From Schizophyllum amplum (taxonomy: Eukaryota; Basidiomycota; Agaricomycetes; Agaricales; Schizophyllaceae), in NCBI GenBank assembly GCA_007026445.1, contig VDMD01000022.1, forward strand, positions 248,001 through 312,000: a DNA stretch of 64,000 nt. Direction: 5' to 3'. The notes below the pieces were generated by a model that worked only from the letters and a program-made list of their open reading frames with translations, did no database searches and was not told the DNA's origin. Made by a program: the position numbers and the translations under genes. Shown here one piece after another: positions 32,530-43,908 of the stretch (position 1 is the stretch's first letter; every line of letters begins with the position of its first letter).

Positions 32530-33518
32530 CGATCGGCAAGAGGGCGGAAGAATCATGTGATCGCTCTGGGGATCGACGTCATCAAATCCGGGAGTTCGCG
32601 CCCGCGTGACGCGTGACGTTACCGCTGTCGATTCAGGCTTCGAGCGCTCTGTGTAAGTAATTCCTCCGATGCCTATTGAGCCCTCGTTCGACAGCAACCA
32701 TTGACGAGGGGGCACTAAGGCGCCGTAGTCGCGTGCTATGTATGCCTAGCTTGCGTTCTCTGACTGGCTTTCTCATCGAACATTTGGCAGGTTCGGCTGC
32801 CTTCGCACTGTCGAGAACATAAATTGACGCGCGTCTTGCGCACCCCGTCTGCGAAGGCTAGCCGCCTGGACCAGCTTTAGTATGCTCCCAGGGGGATGCG
32901 TTCTACTTCACACCGGCAGCCCTGCCGCCATGATTTACATGGCGCGGGAGCGATGGGAGGGTGAGCCTCAGCCGGCGACGGCGGTGGGGCCACGACGGCC
33001 GGGCTTCGCGGCTGCCTTACCTTACCCTGTGTTATATACCAGCCAGGCTTCCTTACCATGGTATATAAGAAGTCGAAATGAGCATATGGGCTTTATAGTA
33101 GCCCACAATGCATTGTTCCGTATATAAAGCGAGATAAAGGTGGCGGCCTGCGATATCACGCGTGATCGGGCCGGCGCGGGCCTTGCCGCGATTATATTCA
33201 GGGCAAAGGTAGATATACTTTTGACATTTTTCGCGATGATAAGGCTGCACACAATTTTCCCATGAGCAAGTTGGTTATAACCAAAAAGGAAGACGCCACT
33301 GCCTACGAAAAGGAGAACACTTCGGACTCAATGTCTGCCCAGTGTCTGCGTCAGTACAACTGACATCAGGCGTCTATTCGTATCCAACTATGTAATTCCA
33401 CTCCCAACTCCTTCGCGCAGGTCCACATCGAGGCTGATAGCCGGACACACCTAATATTGTGAGGCTGAGGCTTGAGCGTCTCGAATACATTGGCGTCGAC
33501 ATACTCTCACCGCTGGGT
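32530..33518. other. Intergenic, no supported gene
   Basis: This holds upstream sequence of the minus-strand promoter and the 3' flank of F-box gene 2. A 12-bp palindrome atcacgcgtgat lies near 33153-33164. Nothing else is recognised. Confidence 0.5.
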
Positions 33519-35116
33519 CTACATAAGCTCATCATCACTATGCATCAAGGCCGCCATCCTTCGTCCCATAAGATGACCTCCGCGCTCGCAATGAAACCCA
33601 TCCTCGCCCAGAATTTCAAACAGCTGGGCCTCCGTCGCATCGTCGACATCCGCCTTCGACTCGTCATCCACATACAGTTTGAGGTATTCAAGTGTTGTGG
33701 TGACTTGTCCGAGTTGCGAATGTTTGACTCGTCCGACCGGCGGATTGACCCGAGACCTCACCATGTCAACAAGCAAGGCATAGTCGAAGCATAGCGCGCC
33801 CATGATTGTCAATCTCTTCAGATTCGGCAGGAGCTCCGCTTCAGCCCCTGCGTTCGCAGTCAACCGACGGAGAAGATCATCATCGACGGACGACAGGCGC
33901 TGTTGATCGTCCGCGGCGCCGGCAATCGCCCTCTCGTCAATGCTGAAATCGACGACACCGGGCACCCTCACCATGATGGCGCCGACGTCGTCCTTCGGCA
34001 TCTCGAAAGACGACAACGTTAAGCGCTGAAGCGCACATCGCGAACGCTGCCACCACCCCTCAAACTCCTCCATTGGCCACCGCTCCAAGCGCATATGGCC
34101 GCCTGCCTCATCCCATAACCCCTCGGGCGTGAAGCCAGTGCCCACGAGCTTCACGTAGGACAAGCTTGGCGTCGTCCAAGTCGCAAGTATCCGCGTGAGC
34201 ACTCGCGGACTGTCCATGTATAGGGTCGCGCTGTTCAGAAGCGGCAGTACGCCTGCTGCAGACCCCCTCTGCGCCGGCATGGGCATGGGCCCCCCATCCC
34301 CGCGAGCCTCGCGGAGGACTATGTTCAGCTCAGTTAGCTGTCGAAGGTGTGGTACGAGCCGCATGAAGAACTCGATATAGGTGGAGTTCGACACGATGAG
34401 GCGCGTGAGTTGATGCCAGGGGAGTACTGTTTTCTCGGAGAGACTGTTGTCAATGGGGCCCTGCCAGGAATGCAGCCGCGGCGCGTTGGAGAAGAAGGTG
34501 GTCCGGAATTCGGAGAACTCGTACTCAATGTGAACGCTCTCTAGCAGAATGGGGTGGCAACTTGCCGCGTGACGGAGAGCCAGTCCGCTATATAGCGTGG
34601 AAGCTCGCAACATTTCCATCTAGAAGTCGTTGAAGCGATGGTACGCACAACGGCGCCGACGGATTCCTCCCAGTGTTCCTCGTTATCCATAGAGCCAGAT
34701 ATCAGCATATCTAGAGGCGTCGAGCCTGACCGGCGAAAGTAGCATTGGAGCAGCGCAATATATCGTCTCTGCTTCGGTGTTTGCTCGAAATGAACTGCAC
34801 TGTACGGTCCCGAGTCCTCTCTATGAAGAATGCCTTCGCATCCCTCAAGGTCAACATTAATCGTAGGTGGTGTCCAGAGGGCGGTGTTCGCCAGAGCTAT
34901 GCTTCTCCACTGACAGCATACCGAGCTAACGAGCATAGCGGGACAGGATTGGAATGGTCTTCCGCGCACGTGTCGTAAAGGGAGGAATAGAGGCTCGTCG
35001 ATACAGACATCGAGAAGAATTTGGTCGAGGATTTCTGTCGGAACGCGGTCGATACAAGGTGGTGTCGTGGCCGAGCCGATGAGAGGCAGCGTGGCACGAT
35101 CATTCAGCTGCGACAT
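33519..35116 (-). pseudogene. F-box protein, paralogue 2, broken by one frameshift
   Basis: The gene is a paralogue of those at 28574-30220 and 62135-63763. The first frame (start 35116, MSQLNDRATL) carries the F-box (VPTEILDQILLDVCID, VCCQWRSIALANTALW) with the family motif PLFLPLRH, and runs to SVTRQVATPFC then a stop at about 34541. The leucine-rich remainder (ILLESVHIEYEFSEF, SNAPRLHSWQGPID, LPNLKRLTIMGALCFDYAL) continues in another frame to 33519. The switch lies at a GGGG run (34551-34554; CCCC on the coding strand). One extra base there would make the spacing between flanking conserved blocks identical to paralogue 3. No intron of workable size fits. It is either a recent pseudogene or a base lost in assembly. 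It faces NAA15 divergently. Confidence 0.82.
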
Positions 35117-35700
35117 GATGATGTTATACTAATACTGACGAAAACGCGTTAGCAGAGGGATTCTTCTCCTCGGAGTCGTGCGCACCTTCAGCAAGCGTCG
35201 GCCTGGACCTCGATCAGACTAAGAGTGAGTGTGGAGGTCCGCACGTTTCTTGTGCAGCCGAAATCTTCCGAGGTATGGATACTGAAAAGAGAGAAATATT
35301 GCACGAATAGCTTTCGAGAGTAGCTCAGCCTACTAAGTAGCTGGTGGGGAGCAACTCAGGAGCAACTTAGGAAGACGCAAGGAAGATGTCTCGAGTCGCG
35401 GAATGCGTCGCTTGAATCCCGCGGTCACGTGGATTGACAAGATCAACAAGCAATGCATGCCCGCAAGTTGCCAGAACGTGTTCAATAAATTCCAACCTAC
35501 CAGCAGGTAATCAAGGTATAGAAGTGGCTTCGCTCTTAATTATAGAGACGAATAAAGGAGAGGAAGCACAGAAGGTACCTGCTTATCGTCAGCGAGCAAT
35601 GAATAACGTGACCGTGAAAAATTGAACATCTCCGGCCCGTGGGCCGGGTCAACAACGTACTGGCGCGCAAGTCAACCAGGCGCTGTTCGTCCTCGTCATC
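35117..35700. other. Divergent intergenic region, F-box gene 2 / NAA15
   Basis: These 584 bp hold both promoters. The E-box 12-mer at 35421-35432 lies 305 bp from the F-box start and 269 bp from the NAA15 start. No gene is seen. Confidence 0.5.
35421..35432 (+). promoter_or_regulatory. Shared E-box 12-mer upstream of F-box gene 2
   Basis: This is an exact second copy of gcggtcacgtgg, in the same orientation relative to its F-box gene as at 30515-30526. Confidence 0.5.
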
Positions 35701-38700
35701 ATGTCCAAGTTCGTTCAGCAGGCTCTGCAAAAGCGCCAACTCCCCTCGAAGGAGAGCTCGCTCTTCAAAGAGTTGCTGGAACTTTACGAACGGAAACTCA
35801 TCAAGAAGGGACTCAAGACCGCAGACGCGATCCTGAAGAAGTTCCCCGAGCACGGCGGTATGCGTGAGGTGTCTTGGGGTCAGCTTGAGCTCATATTTCC
35901 TCTGAAGAGACGTTATGCATGAAGGGACTGCTTCTGACCCACTCGGGACGCCGAGAAGAAGGCCTCGAACTGGTCAAGAAGGGCGTACGCCTCGATCTGA
36001 CCTCACACATCTGCTGGCACGTCTTTGGCATCATACAGAAGGGGGAAAAGAACTACGAGGAGGCTCTCAAGTCGTACACACAAGCGCTCAAGTTCGATAA
36101 GGTGCGTGACAAGTGCGATGGGTGCGATCGAATGTACTGACACCCGCGCAGGAGAACCTGAACCTGCTACGCGACGCAGCCCAGCTGCAAACGCAGCTTA
36201 GGCAGTATGATTCTCTCGTAGAAACCCGTCTTACCATCCTTCGCACCCGCCCCCACCTCCGCCAGCACTGGGTAGCTCTCGCGGTTGCACACCATCTGAA
36301 CGGCGACCTTGAGGATGCGAAGAAAGTCCTGGAGCATTACGAGCGCTCATTGAAGGTGTGTCTCCTATGAAATTACACGTCAGCCTCACTCACGATAACG
36401 TAGGAGGTGCCAAATTACGATGTCGAACAGTCAGAAACCCTCCTCTATCACATTCGCGTCCTTGAAGAGCTTGGACAACTGCAAGACGCGCTAAATCTGC
36501 TCGATGTTAGCGCCAAGTCGCGCGCTATCGTTGATCGGACAGCGATCATGGAGACGCGATGTATATCTGAATGCCCTATGCCGTCCATCATAGCGACTAA
36601 CAACCGACATAGCTAGACTCCTGACCAACCTCGGCTCGGACGACGCGGCAAACGCCTGGCGCGCCCTCATCGATCACAACCCGGAGAACTACGCCTACTA
36701 CCGCGGTTACATCGAGCGCACGGGTGGCACGCTGGGTGCGCATATGTCCTCGGTAGCCGAGCTCCCGTCTGATTTTCGATGCAGAGTCCGGCTCTGCGCC
36801 TGCCCTGAAGACGCTCCAGGAAATAGCGGAGATCCACCCGCGCGCGACGGCACCAAAGCGGTTGGCCCTCCTCGTCGCTAGCGTTGATGACACCTTCGAA
36901 GAACTTGCGCACGCCTACCTCGAGACCGGTCTCACCAAGGGTGTTCCCTCGCTCTTCGCTGACCTGAAGTCGCTTTACGATGACGCCGCTAAGCGCGACA
37001 TCATCGAAAAAATTGTCGAGAGCATACGCGCCGCTGCGGACCCAACACCTACAGAGACGGAGCCGTCGACCCACCTGTGGACGTTGTACTATCTCGCGCA
37101 ACACCACTCATACCTCGGGCGCCATCAGCAGGCGCTGGAGCTCCTCGACGCTGCGGATGCGCATACGCCGACTCTGCCGGAGCTCTATACGATGCGCGCA
37201 CGGGTGCTGAAGCGCGCAGGCGATCCGTGGGGCGCGGTGCGCGCTGTCGTACGTATACATAACCCGCTGTCTTACCTGATGATATACTTACTCGGTCTAC
37301 AGGAGGACGCGCGGCTGCTGGACGGCCAGGATCGCTTCCTCAACACGAAGAGCGCCAAGTATAGGCTTCGCGCCGGCCTCAGCGACGAGGCGAGCGCCCT
37401 CCTCGGGATGTTTACCAAGGCACGTACATTACAAATCTATGAACGGCGGTGTATTTATGAAATTTTTGTCTTCATGAAATCTCCATCTCTCCCCTGCGGC
37501 GCCACTAACAGAGCTCGCAGGTAACATATCGCGACGTCCTGACAGCGTTGGCTAACAGCAGCAGAAAGATGCGCCCAGTCCGGGCGCGGACCTCGAAGAT
37601 ATGCAGAGCTTGCTCTACCTCACGGAGCAGGCAAACGCGCACGAGTACAACGGTCAACTGAGCATGGCGCTCAAGCGCTATATGGCGATTGCGAAGGTGT
37701 GTCATAGTTTTCCCTTTGCTAGTCTCGCACCGCCTCGATGGGGTATACTGAACTCGGTATCACAGGTCTTCGACGACATCGAGGACGACCAGTATGATTT
37801 CCACGGATACTCAATACGCAAATTCATGATCAATGCGTATCTGGAGTACGGCATCCCATTTCGGGTGGCTTCGCGTGGCTGACATGGATTTATAGCATGC
37901 TGAAGTGGGAAGACAACTTGCGGTCACATCCTGCCTACGTGAAGGCCGCAATTGCTGCTTCACGAGTGCGTGATCCGGATGTTCGTATGGCTGGAGGCTG
38001 ACGAAGTTCCTGCCCGATTTTTTCCCAATCCTGCTTGTGCTGCAATTTTCCTCGGTACAAAAGATATGGGTCGCTGTTCACGACGATCCCTCCGTCGCCA
38101 GCCCGTCAGGATCAGGATGTGCGTTCACCAACGATCCCCGTCCCCCCTGTGAGGGCGTGCACGCTGACGCATCCGTCTACAGCCCAGCTGACAGATGCGG
38201 AGAAGAAGGCGAAAAAGAAGGCGGCCAAGAAGGCTGCTTCCTCAAAACAACCGGACGACAAGAAGGGTTTGTGGCCTCGTGTCTATCTACGCCCGCCTCG
38301 CTAAAATAGCATCTTAAGCAAACGGCGCAACGACGACAGCACACGAAGACAAGGGCATTGAGCCGCCAACACCAAAGGATGAAGATCCGGACGGCATGAA
38401 GCTGATGCGTGCGACAGACGGCCTAAAGAGGGCGGCGAAGCTAGTCGCTCCTCTGTCTGCTCTGTGTCCAAACAACATCGACGCTTGGATAGCCATCTAT
38501 GATGTTGCTGTTCGCAGGGGTACGTCCTTTTTGCTTGCTCACAAATTTCCGTCTGACGCGGAGAGCAGGCAAATACCTGCAGGCCGCACAAGCACTGCAG
38601 CGCGCCAAGACGCTCGATGCCGAACATCCTGATTTGCATGTCCGCCTCGTCGACTTGCGCCATCGGAAGCTCGAACCACCGTCACCCATCGGACCCGTCT

Positions 38701-39134
38701 TTGCAGATGCGCTGAAGGAGTTGCTGCCTGAAGAGGTTGCTCTGGAGACATACAACTCCCAGTTCCTGCAGCGATACTCCAAGTCGCCGCGCGCGGTTCT
38801 CGCAGTAGCGCAGGCGGCGCACATCCTCGGCGCGCCTTCAGCCGAGGTGGAGGACACTGCATTTGCCGCGCTGGGCGAGGGGGCAGACCTGAACGTCAAG
38901 GTAACCTGGATCGTCCAATCTGAATAGTCCTGGGCTAATGTGCCGCAGGACACCCTCGCTGTGCTGGCATTCTTGCGGCGAATCAAGTCCGGCAGGGCAG
39001 ATGAATTCCGCACCGCGGCCGACGCGCGATTCCCCCTTGCGACTGCGTTCAAGACCCCGGCGGAGCAGGAGGAGCTGAAGAAGGCGGCGCTGGCGAAGAT
39101 CGACGACGCGCGGGAGGTGGACGTTGCGTCGTGA
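35701..39134 (+). CDS. NAA15: NatA auxiliary subunit NAA15 (NARP1, TPR protein)
   Basis: This is the ribosome-binding scaffold of the NatA N-terminal acetyltransferase, partner of catalytic NAA10. The ATG at 35701 is followed by LPSKESSLFKELLELYERK, KKGLKTADAILKKFPEHG and, after an intron, MKGLLLTHSGRREEGLELVK and ICWHVFGIIQKGEKNYEEAL, the highly conserved NAA15 head. Tetratricopeptide-like helices fill the protein (LRQYDSLVETRLTILRTRP, LRQHWVALAVAHHLNGDLED, LWTLYYLAQHHSYLGRHQQA). A lysine-rich stretch (DAEKKAKKKAAKKAASSK) near the middle of the C-terminal half matches the basic insert known in the family. The tail ends AKIDDAREVDVAS at 39134. About fifteen short introns interrupt it, the most in this window, and some small exons around 37400-38300 are approximate. 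The function is certain. Confidence 0.93.
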
Positions 39135-39478
39135 TTAGCGTAGCGATCGGCGCTGGAGACAAGGGCCATGCTGTTAGCAGCGTATGGACCCATTAAATCA
39201 CTGTAGACGAGCGAGCGAGGACCGCCGAATACACTGCTACCTGTGCATTCACACAAACCGTCTTCGGTGTTGAATGCCATAAAACCATACACAGAAAGAG
39301 TTCTACAGTACGTGTGGCAGCGCCGCGTACACGATCATCGTACGACAATCCCCTCTATTCCAAAGTATAGTCCATGCTGAAGACAGATCTAGAGCAAAAT
39401 CCCAGAAGGCGAATTGGCCTTTTCATATATCTATTCTCATCGCCTCATCCATCTTCATCCTCTCTCTTGACGGCATTT
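39135..39478. other. Convergent 3' region
   Basis: This lies between the stops of NAA15 (+) and the small secreted protein (-). No gene is seen. Confidence 0.5.
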
Positions 39479-39913
39479 TCAAGGAACCGCCACGCAAGAC
39501 TGTAACGTCGTCTCGGTTGGGCACGCGCCCGTGGAGGAGTAGGATAGTGAGCCGTCGTTCTGTAAGGAGAGCCGTATGAGACATGCGCTTAGATGGAAAC
39601 ACGAGATTGAGGGGTAGAAGGGGCGCACTCGACGCACATTATAGAAGCAGATACACTGCGGACCAGAAGCACCTGTGGAGTCGGCGGAGAAGCTGGGGGC
39701 ATCGTCAGGCATTGCGAGGACAGCGTCGTAGAAAAGGACGTACCCGCAGAACCGAGGCACACCTTGCGTCCCGCCACTACTGGCAACGAGCGATGCACCG
39801 TCGAGTGCGAGGTCTGGGCAGATGGCGCATTCGGCCGCTGCTGCATCGGCGACAGGTGCGGCGCGAACGATTGTGGCGAGCACAATGGGTACAAGGAGGG
39901 CGAGGAAGTGCAT
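39479..39913 (-). CDS. Small secreted cysteine-containing protein
   Basis: Two exons encode a secreted protein of about 118 residues. Residues 1-19 form a signal peptide (MHFLALLVPIVLATIVRA), with APVADAAAA after the likely cleavage site. The mature part has cysteines in CAIC, RFCGYV, QCICFYN, GACP and QSCVAVP, probably three or four disulfides. A 78-nt intron (about 39562-39639) lies after CICFYN; its length is a multiple of three and it has no stop, so retention would add 26 residues. A TATATATA box stands about 65 bp upstream of the ATG. No known effector or hydrophobin spacing fits, so the function is unknown; secretion is inferred from the signal peptide. Confidence 0.75.
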   Translation of the reverse strand: MHFLALLVPIVLATIVRAAPVADAAAAECAICPDLALDGASLVASSGGTQGVPRFCGYVLFYDAVLAMPDDAPSFSADSTGASGPQCICFYNVRRVRPFYPSISCFHLSACLIRLSLQNDGSLSYSSTGACPTETTLQSCVAVP

Positions 39914-41200
39914 GTCGCCGAGAAGGTTTTCGGGGGATTGCCAGATGGTTTGGTCTTTGCAGGAGGTGAGGCGGTCTTATATATACCTGATCTGCTTGGA
40001 ATAGAAACATGAAAGTGCGCACAAGAGGGGCGAAGAGTGGGAACTCTATCGTTCAGGGCCAAAACGCGCACCGGGGAGCCTTCATATCGAACACCGACTC
40101 TGAAGCATAGAGCGGCCGCGAACGAATTGACGGCTGACTTGGACCTGCACCCACACGCGGTCGAGGGCCCTGCCCGGCGTACACAATGGTAGGACCCTAT
40201 GCGCCCAACAGCCCGTTCATCGTAGTCAATGGTTCGCGGGATTCGATAGACACCTGTCTCCGCTTTGCCCGCTGACGCTGTGCAAGGGGATGAGAAAAAG
40301 CACACGGATAATGATGACGACTCAATGGTCGAGGTATTAAGAAGAACAAGAGCGCGAGATGGGTAAGGGCAGGAAGGACGTAAGGTTAGGCGGGAAGAGT
40401 CAAGCGGCGAACGTTGACCTAGGCTGGGGACAAATGATGCAAGCGATTGGTGGTGCATATAGGCGAGAAATAAGTTCGAGGGCCTGCTGCATACAGTGTG
40501 TTGGAATACAAACCACTCACTTGATGAACTTTCCCTTGAGTTGAATCCTGGGTTCAGAGCGTGCGCCGTCAGGGGGTGAATGCTCGCCGATATAGAGCGC
40601 GTACCTGCGATGGGCCAAAACATGGTGTCGTATATCCAAGCTGCTCAGGTGCAGGCATTGTTGCTTCTGACGCAGGCAAAAACTTCAGATGCAGACAGAC
40701 GAAAGCTTCAGGTGCAGAGAAAACTTGAACAGAGGTAACGTGATCGAGACCGCTACACTCGGGAAAATGCGGGCGATGTCATGGATGACGGTAGCTGTCT
40801 ACAGTCCTGAGCTTGACTGACGCCCACAAGCATCAATGAGCAACCATGACATTGACAGGGAAGATGGGGAGTCACCAGGTCAGGTGACTTAAGTTCAACT
40901 TAGCAGCTGCTAGGCGCATTGCGAAGCGCACTTTCGCATGAAGATGGGCGGCCTTGACGGGGTCGCAGAGGGCCAATGGTCGATAGCAGAAGCGACGATG
41001 AAATGATCAATACATACGAGAATCCGTCCCAAAGACCGACACATGCGCATCGTTTTCGTGGGCCAAAGGTCTTCTCCGCTCGTGAACTGAAGACCTTCCC
41101 CGCTCCCCTCCCAACGCTAGATATACACGGCGCACAGCGCTGGGTCCTTAGGCATGGATATGAGATCATGGTGACCAACGTGACATTGCTGAGTATGCAC
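39914..41200. other. Intergenic: secreted-protein promoter and ERV29 3' flank
   Basis: A TATATATA box (39977-39985) serves the secreted protein. Around 40678-40730 a degenerate duplication of aaacttcagatgcag type is visible, and a perfect 7-bp-stem inverted repeat (agtcacc...ggtgact) lies at about 40870-40890. A 344-codon minus-strand frame spanning 39589-40623 overlaps the secreted gene in another frame and lacks any domain, so it is not annotated. Confidence 0.5.
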
Positions 41201-42388
41201 CTAATACGTCTTCTTCTTCTCGTCCACTGACAATCCGCCTGCACCCATGTGCACCAGGAGAATGAGGCCACCCACGATAGCTGTGGAAGACCAGTCAGAG
41301 AATAGCGGATTCGACGGGAGAGGCGGACATACATAGCGTCTGGAAGAAGTCGTACTTGAGGAAGTCGCGCTGGGGGTGCTTGCTGGGCACGCTCCACCAG
41401 TTGTTGGCGAAGACGTTGAAGACAGAGAGCACGAAGACGAGGAATGCCGCTGACCATTTGGCCTGGTAGCTATGATGAGCAAGGATGGCGGTGGCATGGG
41501 AGAAGCGCGCACCTTGAAGCCGACAGCGACCATGATGCATGCCCCTAGACCGACAATGGAGACAAAAATGCGCGCAATGCTCCATGACCCCTGAAGAATG
41601 AAGCCAAGGAAGAGGAAAATAAGCAGAATGCGGCCGGCGAGGAGGAAACTGGAACAAGGGCGTCAGAGAAGGTCTTTGCTTGAGCTGCTCGACGCACTAT
41701 TTCTTCCGGTCCGTCTCGCTGATGCTAGGCAAGCCTGCAAAGAGCTTCTTGCGCGAGACCATCGACTCGCTGAAGACCATGAGGAGCCCGCCAATCACGG
41801 ACAAATTGCGAAGGAAGAAGTTCAGGTCGAATATGAGGCCGTAACCGAATCCCTGAATGATAACAACGGAGAGCAAGCCAGCGACCGCGTATTCCGTGTG
41901 CCGCTTCGTGATGACCGCGCCCGAACCGACGAGCATGATCTGCGCGGGGGATGAGTACCCAGGCGCCATTCACATCCACGCCGTTACGCACGATGACATT
42001 GACGAGCAGGAATGTATGCGAGATGCCCCAGGGGAACTTGCGGTGTCTGCCCAGCGATCAGCACACATCTCGCACAGAGTCAAGGCGCGCGCACGCACTT
42101 CTGCAGGTACCAAAGCTGGTCGCCCCACTGTGTCATGATGCGGAGCGCGTCCTCGAGGAAGGTCACGACGATGAGGAAGCGCCCAATGGCCGGCAGGTGG
42201 GGCTTCAGCGGCTGAGTATAGATGTCGACATTCTCCTCCACCGTGCGCGCGACGGCGCGCAGCTTCTCGAGCGGGTCGTCGGGGTCCGCTGCACGGAAGC
42301 CGGAGGCCGGGCGCGAGTTTGAGAGCCCATGCGGGTCGGGGCTATAGCTGTGCGTCTGGGGACGCGCAATGGAAATGCGTGAGGTCAT
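41201..42388 (-). CDS. ERV29: ER cargo receptor ERV29 / SURF4
   Basis: This is the polytopic COPII cargo receptor that recruits soluble secretory proteins at ER exit sites. The ATG at 42388 gives MTSRISIARPQTHSYS; the frame upstream begins with TTG. A cytosolic head carries DPLEKLRAVARTVEENVD, and then follows the conserved LPAIGRFLIVVTFLEDALR with IMTQWGDQLWYL. Later exons give HTFLLVNVIVR, MLVGSGAVIT, YAVAGLLSVVIIQGFGYGLI, FDLNFFLRNLSVIGGLLMVF, SMVSRKKLFAGLP, LAGRILLIFLFLGFIL and AKWSAAFLVFVLSVFNVFAN. The C-terminus KKKTY contains a KKxx dilysine signal for retrieval from the Golgi. About six introns are present. The leader has a run of eight ggc/cgg triplets (42391-42418). The assignment is secure. 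Confidence 0.94.
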
Positions 42389-42390
42389 CG

Positions 42391-42418
42391 CTGGCGGCGG
42401 CGGCGGCGGCGGCGGCGA
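42391..42418. repeat. CGG/GCC trinucleotide repeat in the ERV29 leader
   Basis: About eight uninterrupted ggc triplets lie immediately upstream of the ERV29 start codon. They would be GC-rich 5' UTR in the mRNA and can form stable structure. Confidence 0.7.
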
Positions 42419-42807
42419 GAAGAAAAACGAAGGGAGAGGGACGGGTTCAGAAGAAACAAACGGCGGCGGTGCGGGGAGAGACGTGTCCCGTCGCGTCAAC
42501 GTGGCACGCCTTTATTCAATGTTCAACTTCCCACGCTTGTTCGACGCTGCCAGTGGCGCTCATGCTAGGCGTCATCGAAAATTCTATGGACAGGCTTCAC
42601 ATGTATATGGTACAGCTATATTATAGCCACCAGCGGCATATAACAAGAAGCACCATCAAACAGTGATGCTTCTCATAATCGCTAGAGCCCTCTGGGAGGT
42701 CCGTGCAGCTCAAGCCTCAGACTGCAAGAACAGTACTATCAGTCCGTGAATATCTCAATCCTCACTCGCAGAAGATGATTCGCCCAACCGGGATACTGAA
42801 GAGTTCG
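42419..42807. other. Intergenic: ERV29 upstream region
   Basis: These 389 bp hold the remaining ERV29 leader and promoter and the 3' flank of the next minus-strand gene. No gene is seen. Confidence 0.5.
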
Positions 42808-43908
42808 TCAGACCATATCCCTCGACCCGCCATCGTACTTGCTCACCTTCGCTCTCGCAAACACCGCGATCGAATCGCCCACTTCTATTGCACGCACAAA
42901 GCCCCCGCCATACCCAGCGCCTGTCTCCTCGCTCCAGTTTCCCCTAAAGAGCACTGTAAGACTCGACGTGCGTACCCCAGGACTCGCATTCACTAACCAT
43001 ACCGGCTCATCGTTGTCGTCGTCACGCCACTCGACAACGTATTGCCGTGACTGTGGCATCGCGACGAGATTGTACTGCAAAACCCCGTGCGTGCTCCCCT
43101 GTAGATTGACGAGCTCATGGTCTGGATCATCGAGGTCGATGTCGTCGGCAGCGTCCTGTCGCGCTGTGACATCGACGAAGTTGCCTGAGCGCGCGTGGCC
43201 CACCCATGGGAATACATCTGTCGGTTGCTCTTTGTCTAGAGCGATGCGCCTCGGGCGCATGAGCGCGACTTCCGTCCAGGAGAATGAGCCGCGAAATGTG
43301 TCTGACAGGTTCTCAATTATGGAGTGGTCGAATGGCATGTTAGTACAAGGGACTCACGACGACAATCCGGCGGCCCTCCCCACCCTTGGTCGCGAGAGAC
43401 GATAACGAAGTGGATCTTTCTCGGCCTCCTCTCGAGTGGCGGGGAGGCAATGTAGCACCAACTGCTGCTATTTCGAGGGCAACTCGAGGCAGCAACTGCG
43501 TCGAAGGAATTGATCAGCACGAAAGGCAGGAGCTGCTGCAGACAGAGTATCTGTCGCACTCACCTGTAAGAATTCCTTCGCGCTCGCATAGAACCTCTCT
43601 GGTCCAGTACTCTGCAAGGTCGAGTATCACAAGTGCGAGCTCGGTGGGGAGGCCAAGGTGCAGCAGGCCGTTTCGAACAACGTTGATGTCTGCACGCGTA
43701 GGGTGATAGTTGCCTGAAATATTCAAAATGGGAGGGATGCCAGTCGGTCAGCGATTGAGAACTCATCAAGGAACGTGAGGCGGTGCGTCGGCTGCAGGCA
43801 TTGGGCAGGTACAACGGTCGAAAGACTCGTACCTTCCGAGTCCCAGCGCAGGGCATCGCTGTGAGTTGTATCACTGGAGCTTTCATTGGCAGACCATCCC
43901 AGTCCCAT
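42808..43908 (-). CDS. F-box-like basidiomycete protein of unknown function
   Basis: Four exons can be joined on the minus strand. Exon 1 starts at 43908 (MGLGWSANESSSDTTH) and ends ALRWDSEG; exon 2 begins NYHPTRADINVVRNG and carries LHLGLPTELALVILDLAEYW, an F-box-like helix pair. Exon 3 has RRPRKIHFVIVSRDQGWGG, and exon 4 gives TFRGSFSWTEVALMRPRRI, a polar middle rich in D, WRDDDNDEPVWLVNASPG and GDSIAVFARAKV. The HDQGWGG-plus-GSFSWTE arrangement is one I associate with many uncharacterised agaricomycete proteins that pair an F-box-like head with a beta-rich tail. Their role is unknown. The start and the second intron are the least certain parts. It is unrelated in sequence to the three leucine-rich F-box genes of this window. 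Confidence 0.68.

Noticed and set aside
34535..34560. A 21-nt GT-AG interval in F-box gene 2 as an intron
   Set aside because: It is far below workable intron size and the block spacing of the paralogues fits a one-base loss instead.
39589..40623. A 344-codon minus-strand open frame
   Set aside because: It overlaps the small secreted protein in another frame, has no domain, and its composition (S/P/R-rich) looks like GC-driven noise.
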